This document shows, in pieces, positions 8,609-17,052 of a stretch of 47,322 bases of DNA (within the stretch, counting starts at the first letter, position 1; the number at the start of each line of letters is the position of its first letter). The notes below the pieces were generated by a model. That model had not been told where the DNA came from. It saw nothing but the letters and a program-made list of their open reading frames with translations, and made no database searches. Source of the stretch: Methanobacteriota archaeon. GTDB lineage: Archaea > Thermoplasmatota > Poseidoniia > Poseidoniales > Poseidoniaceae. The DNA is taken from the NCBI GenBank assembly GCA_002710015.1, contig PAOW01000009.1:1-47322 (forward strand), given 5' to 3'. Position numbers and translations under genes: made by a program.

Positions 8609-8935
8609 CTAATCAAGATTTTCTGAATTAAGAGCAAAAATTCCTACAAGTGGAGGTCCACTCAAGAGTGATTCAATTCCGCCATCCCTAGGATCTAATT
8701 CCTCTGACACTTTTTTTGAAGCTGCATGCCATGATTCCTCAGAATCATAGATTGCTTGTAAAAGAAACATCGGTTGACCATCCATTGAACGCGCCACCCA
8801 TGCTTTCTTGCAACCGTCAGTTCTTCGCCTCATCTCTTGACGAACCTCTAGTAATCTGGCAAGCCGAGCATCAACTCCCTTTCGTGCTGAGCAAACAACA
8901 GTTTCCATCCAATATATTGATTTCACAGATTTCAT
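8609..8935 (-). CDS. Small protein, possibly a dimeric alpha/beta-barrel (ABM-like) domain
   Basis: 108 residues, no signal peptide, not firmly recognised. The pattern beta (WMETVVCSARKG), a helix with LARLLEVRQEMRRR, beta (CKKAWVARS), beta (QPMFLLQAIYDSEESWHAASK) resembles antibiotic-biosynthesis-monooxygenase-like or stress-responsive small domains. It starts 14 bases after the hutI stop on the same strand, so it is probably cotranscribed with hutI. The start is ATG 8935; an internal Met at 8908 begins the conserved-looking part. No catalytic role is claimed. Confidence 0.55.
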   Translation of the reverse strand: MKSVKSIYWMETVVCSARKGVDARLARLLEVRQEMRRRTDGCKKAWVARSMDGQPMFLLQAIYDSEESWHAASKKVSEELDPRDGGIESLLSGPPLVGIFALNSENLD

Positions 8936-8949
8936 CTCCAGAATAGTGT

Positions 8950-10191
8950 TTAATGATAAATCATCTGACCTTCAAGTATTGTCGCCTTAAACGGAGAATG
9001 TCCTGGCTTGAGGCACCAAGACTCTAACCATGGACTATCCAGAACATTCAGATTCGCAATTGAACCTTCAACAATAGATCCGTGAGCTAAGCCAGATGGG
9101 TGCGGAGTTGTTGCTGCTGAATTTACAGTACACGCTGCTAGAGCAGAAATTGGTGAGATATCATTTCTCTGAACAAGGATGCTCCCAATGAAAGGTAAGC
9201 TGAGGGTTTGACAATTTGGGTTAAAATCACTGGCTATTGACCACAAAATCTCATTTTCTAGGCAGTAATCGAATGGTGGAAATTTGTCACCCATTGTATA
9301 TGGCGTTCCAGGCAAAAAAGCAGTGTTAACACCAGAATCATTCATTGCATGTCGTGCATTATCATTAGAATAATGTGCATGATCAGCCGTTTGTACCTTT
9401 AACTCAGATGCCAAATCACCACCTCCGCCATCTGTGAACTCATCGATATGCATTCGAAGGTCTAATCCATTTTTTCGACTTTGTTTCAAAATCTCTTCTG
9501 ATTGTTCGACAGAGAACCAACCAGGCTCACAAAAAACATCTGCACTCCTTGCGTAACCTTGCTCAGTTATCTTTGGTAGTTGTTCAGACAGTAATACTTC
9601 AACATAAGCATCTAAGCTTAGCTCAGGTGGGGCCGCATGAGCACCAAGCCATGTCAAATCTAGACTAGGCATTCCTTCAACCTTAGCGATGGACTCCGCA
9701 ACAGAAAGAAGCCTCAACTCTGATTGTGTATCGAGACCATATCCGGATTTTACTTCTAGATGGGTTGTTCCATTCCTCAAGGATTTTGCCATCCGATTTA
9801 ATCCAAGTTTTGCCAATGCTTCGTTAGAACTCTCTCTTGTTGGCATAACAGTAGCGGATATACCGCCACCCCTATCAGCAATTTCCTTGTAAGATAAACC
9901 ACTTTGTTTCCATGTTATTTCTCGACTGCGATCACCAGCCCACAATAGATGTGTGTGGGAGTCTACCAAACCTGGTATTACGGCCCTGCCTTCCAAATCA
10001 ACTATCTCTGCGTCACTAAATTCAGCCAATAGAGCCTCAGTTTGATCAATACGCTCTATGATGTAGTCGTTAACCAATATTCCTAATCCAGCCTTGTGAA
10101 TGTATTCACTTTCATCGGTAATATGCCCCCGAATTGGAACACCGCTCGCCATGTGTGCTATGGGGCCCGCATTCACCAATAGCATCCGCAT
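8950..10191 (-). CDS. hutI: Imidazolonepropionase
   Basis: Third step of histidine degradation: hydrolysis of 4-imidazolone-5-propionate to N-formimino-L-glutamate. A 413-residue amidohydrolase with the metal-binding PGLVDSHTHLLWAGDR motif, the substrate-loop RGGGISATV, the conserved MHIDEFTDGGGG stretch, a further histidine in ADHAHYS and the late aspartate in IASDFNPN. The length is normal for HutI. The start is ATG 10191 or the second Met six bases later. The gene is divergent from kae1 and separated from hutU-hutH by the acidic zinc-ribbon genes and tRNA-Val, so the three hut enzymes are split over two transcripts. Confidence 0.95.
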   Translation of the reverse strand: MRMLLVNAGPIAHMASGVPIRGHITDESEYIHKAGLGILVNDYIIERIDQTEALLAEFSDAEIVDLEGRAVIPGLVDSHTHLLWAGDRSREITWKQSGLSYKEIADRGGGISATVMPTRESSNEALAKLGLNRMAKSLRNGTTHLEVKSGYGLDTQSELRLLSVAESIAKVEGMPSLDLTWLGAHAAPPELSLDAYVEVLLSEQLPKITEQGYARSADVFCEPGWFSVEQSEEILKQSRKNGLDLRMHIDEFTDGGGGDLASELKVQTADHAHYSNDNARHAMNDSGVNTAFLPGTPYTMGDKFPPFDYCLENEILWSIASDFNPNCQTLSLPFIGSILVQRNDISPISALAACTVNSAATTPHPSGLAHGSIVEGSIANLNVLDSPWLESWCLKPGHSPFKATILEGQMIYH

Positions 10192-10242
10192 TGTATCGAC
10201 TAAAGTATAACCGTTAGATAGTATATGCGATAGGGCAACACA

Positions 10243-11256
10243 ATGACGGGACGATGGGTCTTAGGAATTGAGTCAACGGCGCATACGCTTTCATTCGGTC
10301 TTGTAGACCAAAATGGAAAACCCAAACCATCAGTTTCCAAAATCATTCGACCTACAACAGGAGGAATCCATCCAAGAGAAGCAGCAGATCACCATGTTGA
10401 ACAATCTAGCGAGATTTTTTCGAGAATTCTGCATGAAAATAATCTAGTTCCAAATGATATAGGTATTGTAGCTTATTCTCAAGGCCCGGGAATGGGTGCA
10501 TGCCTGCGGACTGGTGCGGCAGCCGGTCGTGCAATTTCCAGCCACCTAAATGTTCCATTAATCGGCGTCAATCATTGTGTTGCACATATTGAAATCGGTC
10601 GTGAACAATGTGGCTGTGATGACCCCATTTTGCTATACGTTAGCGGTGGAAATACGCAAGTAATTGCGAGATTAGACGGAAGATATCGGGTTCTAGGCGA
10701 GACACTGGACATAGGAATTGGAAACATGTTAGACAAATTTGCAAGGAAGCATGGCATACCTTTTCCTGGTGGGCCAGTAATCGAGAAAAAAGCACTTGAG
10801 TGGATTACTGAAAATCCAGATTCAACATTAGAAGGATTAGAATTACCATATGCCGTTCACGGCATGGACCTAGCATTTTCTGGTATCATGAGCGCAGCGA
10901 ATAAGTTAGTTTCCGATGGTAAACCATTTGAAGCAGTTTGTTGGTCATTACAAGAGCATGCGTTTGCAGCCTGCGTTGAAGTTGCTGAAAGAGCTCTAGC
11001 GCATACAGGTAAGACAGAAATTGTTCTTGGAGGTGGAGTGGCATGCAATGAACGTATGCGCAATATGTCTAGTATAATGTGCCAAGAACGGGGTGCTACT
11101 AGCTATTGTCCACCAAAAATGTATTGCATTGATAATGGTACTATGATTGCAAGATTGGGATGGCTAGAAACCAATCATGGCAGGGTTACGAAATTAACTC
11201 AATCAGCAATTGATCAAGAGTTACGCACCGACCAAACCCCCATTTCATGGGCGTGA
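10243..11256 (+). CDS. kae1: tRNA N6-threonylcarbamoyladenosine synthase catalytic subunit Kae1
   Basis: 337-residue ASKHA-fold protein of the Kae1/TsaD/OSGEP family, which transfers threonylcarbamoyl from TC-AMP to A37 of ANN-decoding tRNAs within the KEOPS complex. Seen: N-terminal LGIESTAHT, the metal-binding NHCVAHIEIG, LYVSGGNTQV, the GPGMGACLR loop and the late GGGVACNERMR and CIDNGTMIA motifs. Many euryarchaea fuse Kae1 to the kinase Bud32; this gene ends after the Kae1 domain and no Bud32 follows, so Bud32 must be elsewhere. The basic protein gene starts 42 bases downstream on the same strand. Confidence 0.96.
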   Translation: MTGRWVLGIESTAHTLSFGLVDQNGKPKPSVSKIIRPTTGGIHPREAADHHVEQSSEIFSRILHENNLVPNDIGIVAYSQGPGMGACLRTGAAAGRAISSHLNVPLIGVNHCVAHIEIGREQCGCDDPILLYVSGGNTQVIARLDGRYRVLGETLDIGIGNMLDKFARKHGIPFPGGPVIEKKALEWITENPDSTLEGLELPYAVHGMDLAFSGIMSAANKLVSDGKPFEAVCWSLQEHAFAACVEVAERALAHTGKTEIVLGGGVACNERMRNMSSIMCQERGATSYCPPKMYCIDNGTMIARLGWLETNHGRVTKLTQSAIDQELRTDQTPISWA

Positions 11257-11298
11257 TGATATGCCAAGGGTTATGAGAGGCCGTTTAACCGGACAATT

Positions 11299-12156
11299 AT
11301 GAACGGCAGACGACGCAAGGATGAACCCTTTAATCCGTTTGCGCCAAATGCCAGTCAGAAGGCCAGAGATCGCAAAGAAAGGAACCCTCGACCACAAACT
11401 CGACCGAAGCCACCAGAGAAACCAAAACAAGTGAATGATTTGGCTTCAAGGCAGAAGGAAGCCATGGAGGCTCTAAAGCAAAGAGGACAAATAACCGATA
11501 AAACACCGACCAAATCCGATTCACAAACAGCCGTAAAAAAGCATCAAATATCACCACAACCTAAACCTGTTCCCAAAACTTCAGTGAAAAAACCAGATGA
11601 CAGGAAGGATAGGTTAGCCAATTTGAGAGCTAAATCGGCAGCAACGGTTCAGTTTGCCAAGGAAGCAAAAGATTCAGCAATTTTAGAAGAAAAACTTGAG
11701 GAAATTGAACCTGAAATTGAACCTCTTGAAGCTGAGATTAAAGAACCAATCAATATCAAAATAGAAGACGACATTGAGAGAACAGTAAATGACAATTTAA
11801 AATCATCATCGAACGTTTTCAAAACTATCAAAACCCAAGTCAAAAAGACTGACCGGAAAACAAAGAAGCGAAGGTCGAACGACAAAAAAGGAGGCGGACG
11901 ACAACCGCAATCTCGTAAACTCGATCGCAGAAAATATCTGGAATACAAATATGCTGCTCGGGAATTATTGGATAACGAAAGTGTAAGTGAAGAACACCGA
12001 TCGAACATTCTAGGCCAAATCTGGGCCAAGGGAGAGAGAACCGGTGTTGAGGATGCACTATCCTTCATAGCGCAAAAAGAATCTGAGAACATTATTCCTT
12101 CAGATGTGGCGGATGAATTCCGTAATATGATAAGAAAATATACTACAAAGAGATGA
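11299..12156 (+). CDS. Basic, largely disordered protein with C-terminal helical domain, unknown function
   Basis: 285 residues, very rich in Lys, Arg, Pro and Gln in the first 110 positions (RPQTRPKPPEKPK, repeated KPxPxP patterns), then an acidic stretch near 130-160, a Lys/Arg-rich patch (KKTDRKTKKRRSNDKKGGGR) and an ordered-looking C-terminal segment of about 75 residues starting RKYLEYKYAARELL. No enzyme motif, signal or membrane segment. The charge suggests RNA or DNA association, which is inference only. It sits between kae1 and an FKBP gene whose ATG follows the stop by 4 bases. Confidence 0.6.
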   Translation: MNGRRRKDEPFNPFAPNASQKARDRKERNPRPQTRPKPPEKPKQVNDLASRQKEAMEALKQRGQITDKTPTKSDSQTAVKKHQISPQPKPVPKTSVKKPDDRKDRLANLRAKSAATVQFAKEAKDSAILEEKLEEIEPEIEPLEAEIKEPINIKIEDDIERTVNDNLKSSSNVFKTIKTQVKKTDRKTKKRRSNDKKGGGRQPQSRKLDRRKYLEYKYAARELLDNESVSEEHRSNILGQIWAKGERTGVEDALSFIAQKESENIIPSDVADEFRNMIRKYTTKR

Positions 12157-12160
12157 TAAA

Positions 12161-12679
12161 ATGACCACAGTCAGCAAAAATACAGTAGCACGAGTCCACT
12201 ATACTGGGACATTGGCAGAATCTGGTGAGATTTTTGATAGCAGTATTGGTAGAGATCCGTTAGCATTCTTAGTCGGACACAAGAAAATGATTCCAGGGTT
12301 TGAAAGAGAATTGATGGGTGCCAAAGTCGGTGACAACGTGGTATTCACTCTTCCCCCTGAAGATGCATACGGGCCTATTATTCAAGATGCAATCCAAGAA
12401 GTTCCTAGCGATATGTTTGGGCAAATTAACGCTGAACCTGGAATGGTATTAATGAGCGATATTGGACCGTTTAAGGTATTAGAAGTCGGGGAAGGCACAA
12501 TTAAAGTGGACTTCAATCATGCTCTCGCTGGTAAGACGCTTACATTCGACGTCATGGTTGTCGAGGTCAGAGATGCTACCGAAGAAGAGATACTTCATGG
12601 ACATGCACACGGTCCAGGTGGAGTTACACATGATACTCAAAATGAAGATAACTCATGCAAAGGGGATGGTTGCTGTTAG
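12161..12679 (+). CDS. FKBP-type peptidyl-prolyl isomerase, SlyD-like
   Basis: 172 residues. An FKBP domain with an inserted flap: VHYTGTLAESGEIFDSS at the start, GHKKMIPGFERELMGAKVGD, PPEDAYG, the insert domain (about 75-125), then VDFNHALAGKTLTFDVMVVEV closing the fold, exactly the SlyD layout. The C-terminus HGHAHGPGG...CKGDGCC is a His/Cys metal-binding tail of the kind that binds nickel or copper in SlyD proteins. Expected to act as folding helper and isomerase in the cytoplasm. The start is ATG 12161, 4 bases after the basic-protein stop. Confidence 0.92.
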   Translation: MTTVSKNTVARVHYTGTLAESGEIFDSSIGRDPLAFLVGHKKMIPGFERELMGAKVGDNVVFTLPPEDAYGPIIQDAIQEVPSDMFGQINAEPGMVLMSDIGPFKVLEVGEGTIKVDFNHALAGKTLTFDVMVVEVRDATEEEILHGHAHGPGGVTHDTQNEDNSCKGDGCC

Positions 12680-12733
12680 CTTATTGACAAATTAGGTTAA
12701 ACCCAATTTAATCCAATTTACGGAGGAAAAAAT

Positions 12734-14296
12734 ATGCCCGGTCAGCGAAACGAGGACTGGCGAACCCTTGGTGGAATTGAGTTACCAAAAATCGCTGGTC
12801 CCGATACCTCCGGATGTCCTCCTTACACTAGAGGAATCCACGATACAATGTATCGATCAAGGCTGTGGACAATGCGTCAGTATGCAGGTTTTAGTAGTGC
12901 AGAAGAAACCAACGAGAGATTTAAGTTATTATTAGAACGCGGACAAAAGGGTTTGTCTGTTGCATTTGATTTGCCAACTCAATTAGGTCTAGATGCGGAT
13001 GATGAGATGAGCGAAGGTGAGGTTGGAAAAGTAGGAGTATCTATATCCTGCTTAGACGATATGCGAATATTGCTTGAGGGTATACCATTGGATAAGGTAT
13101 CAACATCAATGACAATAAACGCTCCAGCGATGATATTACTTGCGATGTACGTCGTAGTAGCAGAAGAAAATGGAGTTTCAAAATCCCAAATTAAAGGTAC
13201 TATTCAAAATGACATTTTGAAAGAATACATAGCAAGAGGTACTCACATATTTCCGCCAAAAGAATCTATGAGATTAATCACCGACATTTTTGAATTCTGT
13301 TCAGACAGTATACCACTCTGGAATACGATATCAATCTCAGGTTACCATATTCGAGAAGCTGGATCAACAGCGACGCAAGAAGTAGCGTTTACTCTTTCAA
13401 ACGCTTTAGCATACGTTCAAGCAGCAATAGATAAGGGGCTTGAAATTGATTCTTTTGCACCAAGGCTTTCATTCTTTTTCAATTGTCACAATGATTTTTT
13501 TGAGGAAATTAGCAAATTCAGAGCCGCCAGAAAACTATGGCATGACCTTGTAACGGAGAGATTTTCGCCTACAAATCCTAAAAGTTCGATGCTGAGATTC
13601 CACACTCAAGTTGCTGGTGTGTCATTAACAGCTCAACAACCAATTAACAACGTTGCCAGAGTAACTATACAGGCATTGGCCGCTGTGTGTGGTGGAACTC
13701 AGAGCCTACACACAAACTCTTACGATGAAGCCTTAGGTTTGCCAACAGAAGAAAGTGCGACTGTTGCTTTGAGGACTCAACAAATAATCGCAGAAGAAAG
13801 TGGTGTTGCAAGTGTTGTCGACCCATTAGGAGGGTCCCATTTAGTGGAAATGTTGACTAACACGATTTATGATGAAGCAAAATCGAAAATCGAGGAGATT
13901 GAAAATATGGGAGGATCACTGACTGCTATCGAAAATGGATTCCAGCAGCGAGAGATACATGAGGCAGCTTGGGCACACTTGAATCAAGTCGAATCTGGAG
14001 AAAGAAAAATAATCGGAGTAAATCATGGTGTTCTAGAAGAGGAAGAAATGCCGGATTTACTAACACCTGATCCAGATTTATGGAAAAAACAAACCAAAAA
14101 GTTAGAAAATTTAAGAGAAAAAAGGGACAATCATAAGGTTAAACACTCTCTTGAAATGATTGAAAAAATTGCTAAATCAGATGAAAATCTATTCCCATAC
14201 GTCATTGATGCACTTCGAAATGATTGCACTCTTGGTGAAATAATCAATGCAATGAAAAAGGTGTTTGGCACATATATGGCTCCGAGTGGTTTTTAG
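12734..14296 (+). CDS. mcmA1: Methylmalonyl-CoA mutase, large (catalytic) subunit
   Basis: 520 residues corresponding to the TIM-barrel domain of B12-dependent methylmalonyl-CoA mutase (interconversion of (R)-methylmalonyl-CoA and succinyl-CoA). Motifs: MRQYAGFSSAEETN, SVAFDLPTQLGLDAD, the TMTIN-like SMTINAPA, HTQVAGVSLTAQQP and CGGTQSLHTNSYDEAL. It ends before the cobalamin-binding domain, so this is the split archaeal/Chloroflexus-type arrangement; the small B12-binding subunit is not in the window. A strong Shine-Dalgarno GGAGG at 12722-12726 fixes the ATG at 12734. The epimerase follows after 8 bases, supporting propionyl-CoA or 2-oxoacid catabolism. Confidence 0.95.
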   Translation: MPGQRNEDWRTLGGIELPKIAGPDTSGCPPYTRGIHDTMYRSRLWTMRQYAGFSSAEETNERFKLLLERGQKGLSVAFDLPTQLGLDADDEMSEGEVGKVGVSISCLDDMRILLEGIPLDKVSTSMTINAPAMILLAMYVVVAEENGVSKSQIKGTIQNDILKEYIARGTHIFPPKESMRLITDIFEFCSDSIPLWNTISISGYHIREAGSTATQEVAFTLSNALAYVQAAIDKGLEIDSFAPRLSFFFNCHNDFFEEISKFRAARKLWHDLVTERFSPTNPKSSMLRFHTQVAGVSLTAQQPINNVARVTIQALAAVCGGTQSLHTNSYDEALGLPTEESATVALRTQQIIAEESGVASVVDPLGGSHLVEMLTNTIYDEAKSKIEEIENMGGSLTAIENGFQQREIHEAAWAHLNQVESGERKIIGVNHGVLEEEEMPDLLTPDPDLWKKQTKKLENLREKRDNHKVKHSLEMIEKIAKSDENLFPYVIDALRNDCTLGEIINAMKKVFGTYMAPSGF

Positions 14297-14304
14297 GTGG
14301 TAAG

Positions 14305-14718
14305 ATGAAGATTTATTTAGACCATATTGGGATTGCGTGTGAAGATTTTGATGCAGGGACAAAGTTTTGGAATTTACTTGGACTTACTCAAGGTGATGAC
14401 GAGTTGGTTGCTGACCAGGGCGTTGTTACTAGATTCTTTGAGACATCTAAAAATGATGAAAAGTCTCCCCTGATTGAATTATTAAAGCCAACTGGTGACG
14501 ATACAGCGATTGGAAAGTTTCTGGAAAAAAGAGGTCCTGGAATTCAACAAATTTGTTTTCGGGTTGAAGATATTGTGTCTGTTATCGACACACTAAAGCA
14601 GAATGGTATAGCCATGATTAACGAGGTGCCAGAGTTGGGGGCACATGGCGCACTCATTGCGTTTGTCCATCCAAAAAGCACGGGTGGGGTTTTAGTCGAA
14701 CTTGCCCAAAAGCAATGA
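14305..14718 (+). CDS. mce: Methylmalonyl-CoA epimerase
   Basis: 137-residue VOC/glyoxalase-fold protein with the family's opening LDHIGIACEDF, the IELLKPTGDDTAIGKFLEKRGPGIQQICF stretch read in two strands, and the closing FVHPKSTGGVLVELAQ. It converts (S)- to (R)-methylmalonyl-CoA, the substrate of the mutase encoded 8 bases upstream. The GGTGG before the ATG serves as ribosome-binding site. Metal ligands: His at position 7, the HLC-equivalent QICF region and the final Glu are retained in the expected order, although the usual middle His is Gln here. Confidence 0.92.
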   Translation: MKIYLDHIGIACEDFDAGTKFWNLLGLTQGDDELVADQGVVTRFFETSKNDEKSPLIELLKPTGDDTAIGKFLEKRGPGIQQICFRVEDIVSVIDTLKQNGIAMINEVPELGAHGALIAFVHPKSTGGVLVELAQKQ

Positions 14719-14760
14719 TGTTCTTGAGATATACAATTATTGGCCAAAGGTGGTTAGCAA

Positions 14761-15588
14761 ATGGAAAATCAACTGTTGAAGCTGACCGGTGTTGCAAAAT
14801 ACTTTGGAGAGGTTGAAGCATTAAGGTATGTCGATTTAGACATTCAGTCAGGCCAAGTTGTCGGTCTAGTGGGTGGAAATGGAGCCGGCAAAACAACACT
14901 ATTGCGGTTGATGGCTGGTGTGATAGAGCCAACTAGTGGAAGTGTGATGTTTCGCAACTCACCAGTTGCAGGAATGCGTGAGAGATTAGGAGTCGTCCCA
15001 GAGTCAACCGGGCTATATTCAAGACTTACAGCGTGGGAAAATATTCGTTATCACTCCAGAATGTATGGAGTGCCAGATGATATTGCTTGGAAAAGAGTTC
15101 TAAAATTTGCAAAGGAGTTGGAGATAACTGACGCCATGTCGAGACATACAAAAGGATTCAGTCGGGGTATGCGACAAAAAACTGCATTAATTCGTGCCCT
15201 AGCGCATAATCCTGACATTCTCTTGTTAGACGAACCAACAGCTGGATTAGATGTTACAAGTGCTAGAACCGTAAGATCTCTGGTAGGTAATATCAGGGAT
15301 GATGGAGGGACAGTAATTTACAGCACTCACCACTTAGCAGAGGCACAGCAAGTCTGTGACCGTATCATTATAGTCCATAATGGTACAATAAGGGCAGACG
15401 GTACTCCTGACCAACTTCTTGAGGCAACAAAGAAAGAAAACTTAGAAGATGCTTACGTATTCCTAACATCCGATAAGGCAAGACCAAGAGTCGAGAATGA
15501 GAAAAAGGAAGGAAAATTGTCAAAGTGGTGGAGAATATTCCTTACAGGCAAAACACCTAAAATCACGGAGAGTGATGAAGATGAGTAA
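14761..15588 (+). CDS. ABC-2 type transporter ATP-binding protein (NatA-like)
   Basis: 275 residues: Walker A GGNGAGKTT near 38-46, signature FSRGMRQK near 134-141, Walker B ILLLDEPTAGLD and the switch His in STHHLAEA. The DrrA/CcmA/NatA class normally pairs with a 6-TM ABC-2 permease. The downstream permease overlaps this gene's end by 8 bases, so the pair forms one exporter. Exported substrate is unknown; the closest recognised architecture is the Na+ exporter NatAB. The C-terminal 40 residues are basic and extend past the core domain. Confidence 0.93.
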   Translation: MENQLLKLTGVAKYFGEVEALRYVDLDIQSGQVVGLVGGNGAGKTTLLRLMAGVIEPTSGSVMFRNSPVAGMRERLGVVPESTGLYSRLTAWENIRYHSRMYGVPDDIAWKRVLKFAKELEITDAMSRHTKGFSRGMRQKTALIRALAHNPDILLLDEPTAGLDVTSARTVRSLVGNIRDDGGTVIYSTHHLAEAQQVCDRIIIVHNGTIRADGTPDQLLEATKKENLEDAYVFLTSDKARPRVENEKKEGKLSKWWRIFLTGKTPKITESDEDE

Positions 15589-16798
15589 CTCTCTGAAATT
15601 TATCAAAACAATCGCAAAGAAAGAAGTTATTGAATTCGTGCGGGATTGGAGGACATTACTTGCTCTTGTTGTAATTCCGCTACTGATTTTTCCTGCATTA
15701 TTCATCGCACTTCCTTTACTGCTGCAATCCGAAGCCGCAGAATTAGACGCACTGGACCTTGAAATTGTCTGGCAAGGGGACATTGACGATGAGCTAAATG
15801 ATATGTTCAGGAATGAAAGTCTGATAATTGCATATGAGCAATTACCTATGGAAATCAGTAATTTATCTGATATTGGAGAAGATATGTCACGATTAAGAAG
15901 TCAAGATGTTAATGCAATCTTTAGGCTAGTTCAAGAGAATGAATCATGGAGTTTTTCTGTATTGTATCTGTCAACGAGTGAAGCTTCAAATGAGGCTCGA
16001 GAAAGAATACTACTGTCCTTGCAAATATGGGAGAGCAATGTTGTAAACGGGACTCTTGTTGAAGCAGGGCTTGACCCTGAGATAACGCTTGATCCAGTAA
16101 CATGGGATGGAAGTGTCGCTAGTGCTGATGCTGCTACAAAAGGTGAGCAAGCAGGGCTTGCCCTATCACTGTTCATCCCCATGGTGATTGCGATTTGGAC
16201 TGCATCTAGTGCTATTCAGCCATCGATCGATATGACTGCAGGGGAGCGTGAGAGAGGCACACTCGAAGCGTTACTGTGTTTACCATGTACACGAATGCAA
16301 CTGCTGGCTGGAAAGTGGCTAGCTGTTGCAACTATTACTAGTGCGGGTGTAGCTCTACAAATAGGCGGATTATTATTTGCGATTACATTCTTGTCGGCTG
16401 CTTCAATCATAGGCTTGCCATCTATTTCCTTTGCTAGTATTATGCTCCTTACAGGTGCTGTGTTAATATTTGCTGTCATGGTTGTAGCTTTCGAACTTGC
16501 CTTGGCAATGAGGTCTCACAGTGTAAAGGAAGCTGGTTCTCTACTTGGGCCAGCCATACTTTTCATAATATTCCCTGCTCTATTTACACAGGTAATAAAT
16601 CTGGATGGAATAGAATCGTGGTGGTTTTGTATTCCATTAGTGAACATATTATTAGCTATGCGAGAATTGTTATTGGACCGAATTATTTTCGAGCACATTT
16701 TGGTTTGGATAATATCAAGTGTCTTTTATGCAGCATTGGCTGCTTGGTTTGCTGCACGTCAATTCAAACGAGAAGATTTGGTAGCTTCAATTTCATGA
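15581..16798 (+). CDS. ABC-2 type transporter permease (NatB-like)
   Basis: With the ATG at 15581 the protein has 405 residues. The longer frame from 15497 overlaps the ATPase gene by 92 bases and is unlikely; CGGAG precedes 15575/15581. Layout: amphipathic start KTIAKKEVIEFVRDWRT, TM1 about 20-45, a roughly 150-residue extracellular domain, then about five TM helices beginning with GEQAGLALSLFIPMVIAIW. The coupling-helix motif GERERGTLEALLCLP is the hallmark of NatB/YhaP-type permeases. It functions with the ATPase encoded directly upstream. Confidence 0.9.
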   Translation: MSNSLKFIKTIAKKEVIEFVRDWRTLLALVVIPLLIFPALFIALPLLLQSEAAELDALDLEIVWQGDIDDELNDMFRNESLIIAYEQLPMEISNLSDIGEDMSRLRSQDVNAIFRLVQENESWSFSVLYLSTSEASNEARERILLSLQIWESNVVNGTLVEAGLDPEITLDPVTWDGSVASADAATKGEQAGLALSLFIPMVIAIWTASSAIQPSIDMTAGERERGTLEALLCLPCTRMQLLAGKWLAVATITSAGVALQIGGLLFAITFLSAASIIGLPSISFASIMLLTGAVLIFAVMVVAFELALAMRSHSVKEAGSLLGPAILFIIFPALFTQVINLDGIESWWFCIPLVNILLAMRELLLDRIIFEHILVWIISSVFYAALAAWFAARQFKREDLVASIS

Positions 16799-16819
16799 AT
16801 TGCATCAACTCCTGATAAA

Positions 16820-16863
16820 TATTACTGAGATATTACTATACTAATACTCTTATATTATATCAT
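16820..16863 (+). promoter_or_regulatory. 11-bp tandem repeat over the promoter of the RHH-preQ0 operon (possible operator)
   Basis: Four consecutive 11-base units: tattactgaga, tattactatac, taatactctta, tattatatcat. The first seven bases are TATTACT, TATTACT, TAATACT, TATTATA. The last unit includes the likely TATA box (about 16851-16860), centred about 21 bases before the ATG at 16876, so a short or no leader is expected. Ribbon-helix-helix proteins bind tandem short repeats, and the gene behind this element encodes one, so autoregulation is a reasonable inference. AT-rich sequence makes some similarity by chance possible. Confidence 0.45.
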
Positions 16864-16875
16864 AAAGGACCAAAC

Positions 16876-17052
16876 ATGCCGAAGGTTAGTCTGGATATCC
16901 CCAACCAGTTACTCGAAGACATGAGAATACATGTAGGTGATAATGGTAAATTCGTATCTCTTGCTGATGCGATTCGAACAGCTTGCAGAAAAATGCTAGA
17001 CCAATTGGATGAGATAGATGCAAGGCACGGAAGAATTGAGGTGAAAAGATGA
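16876..17052 (+). CDS. Ribbon-helix-helix (CopG/Arc-type) transcriptional regulator
   Basis: 58 residues, too short to stand out in a plain frame search but well supported. It starts MPKVSLDIPNQLLEDM (beta strand plus helix 1) and continues FVSLADAIRTACRKMLDQLDE (helix 2), the standard RHH plan in which the strand Lys/Ser residues contact DNA. Its TGA overlaps the ATG of folE (ATGA), so it is translationally coupled to the preQ0 genes and is the first gene of that operon. It probably regulates them through the repeats at 16820-16863; the effector is unknown. Confidence 0.85.
   Translation: MPKVSLDIPNQLLEDMRIHVGDNGKFVSLADAIRTACRKMLDQLDEIDARHGRIEVKR

Noticed and set aside
11649-12092. Open frame of 147 codons on the minus strand inside the basic-protein gene
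   Set aside because: Ser/Leu/Phe-rich antisense shadow of Lys/Glu codons; the plus frame fits the operon spacing better.
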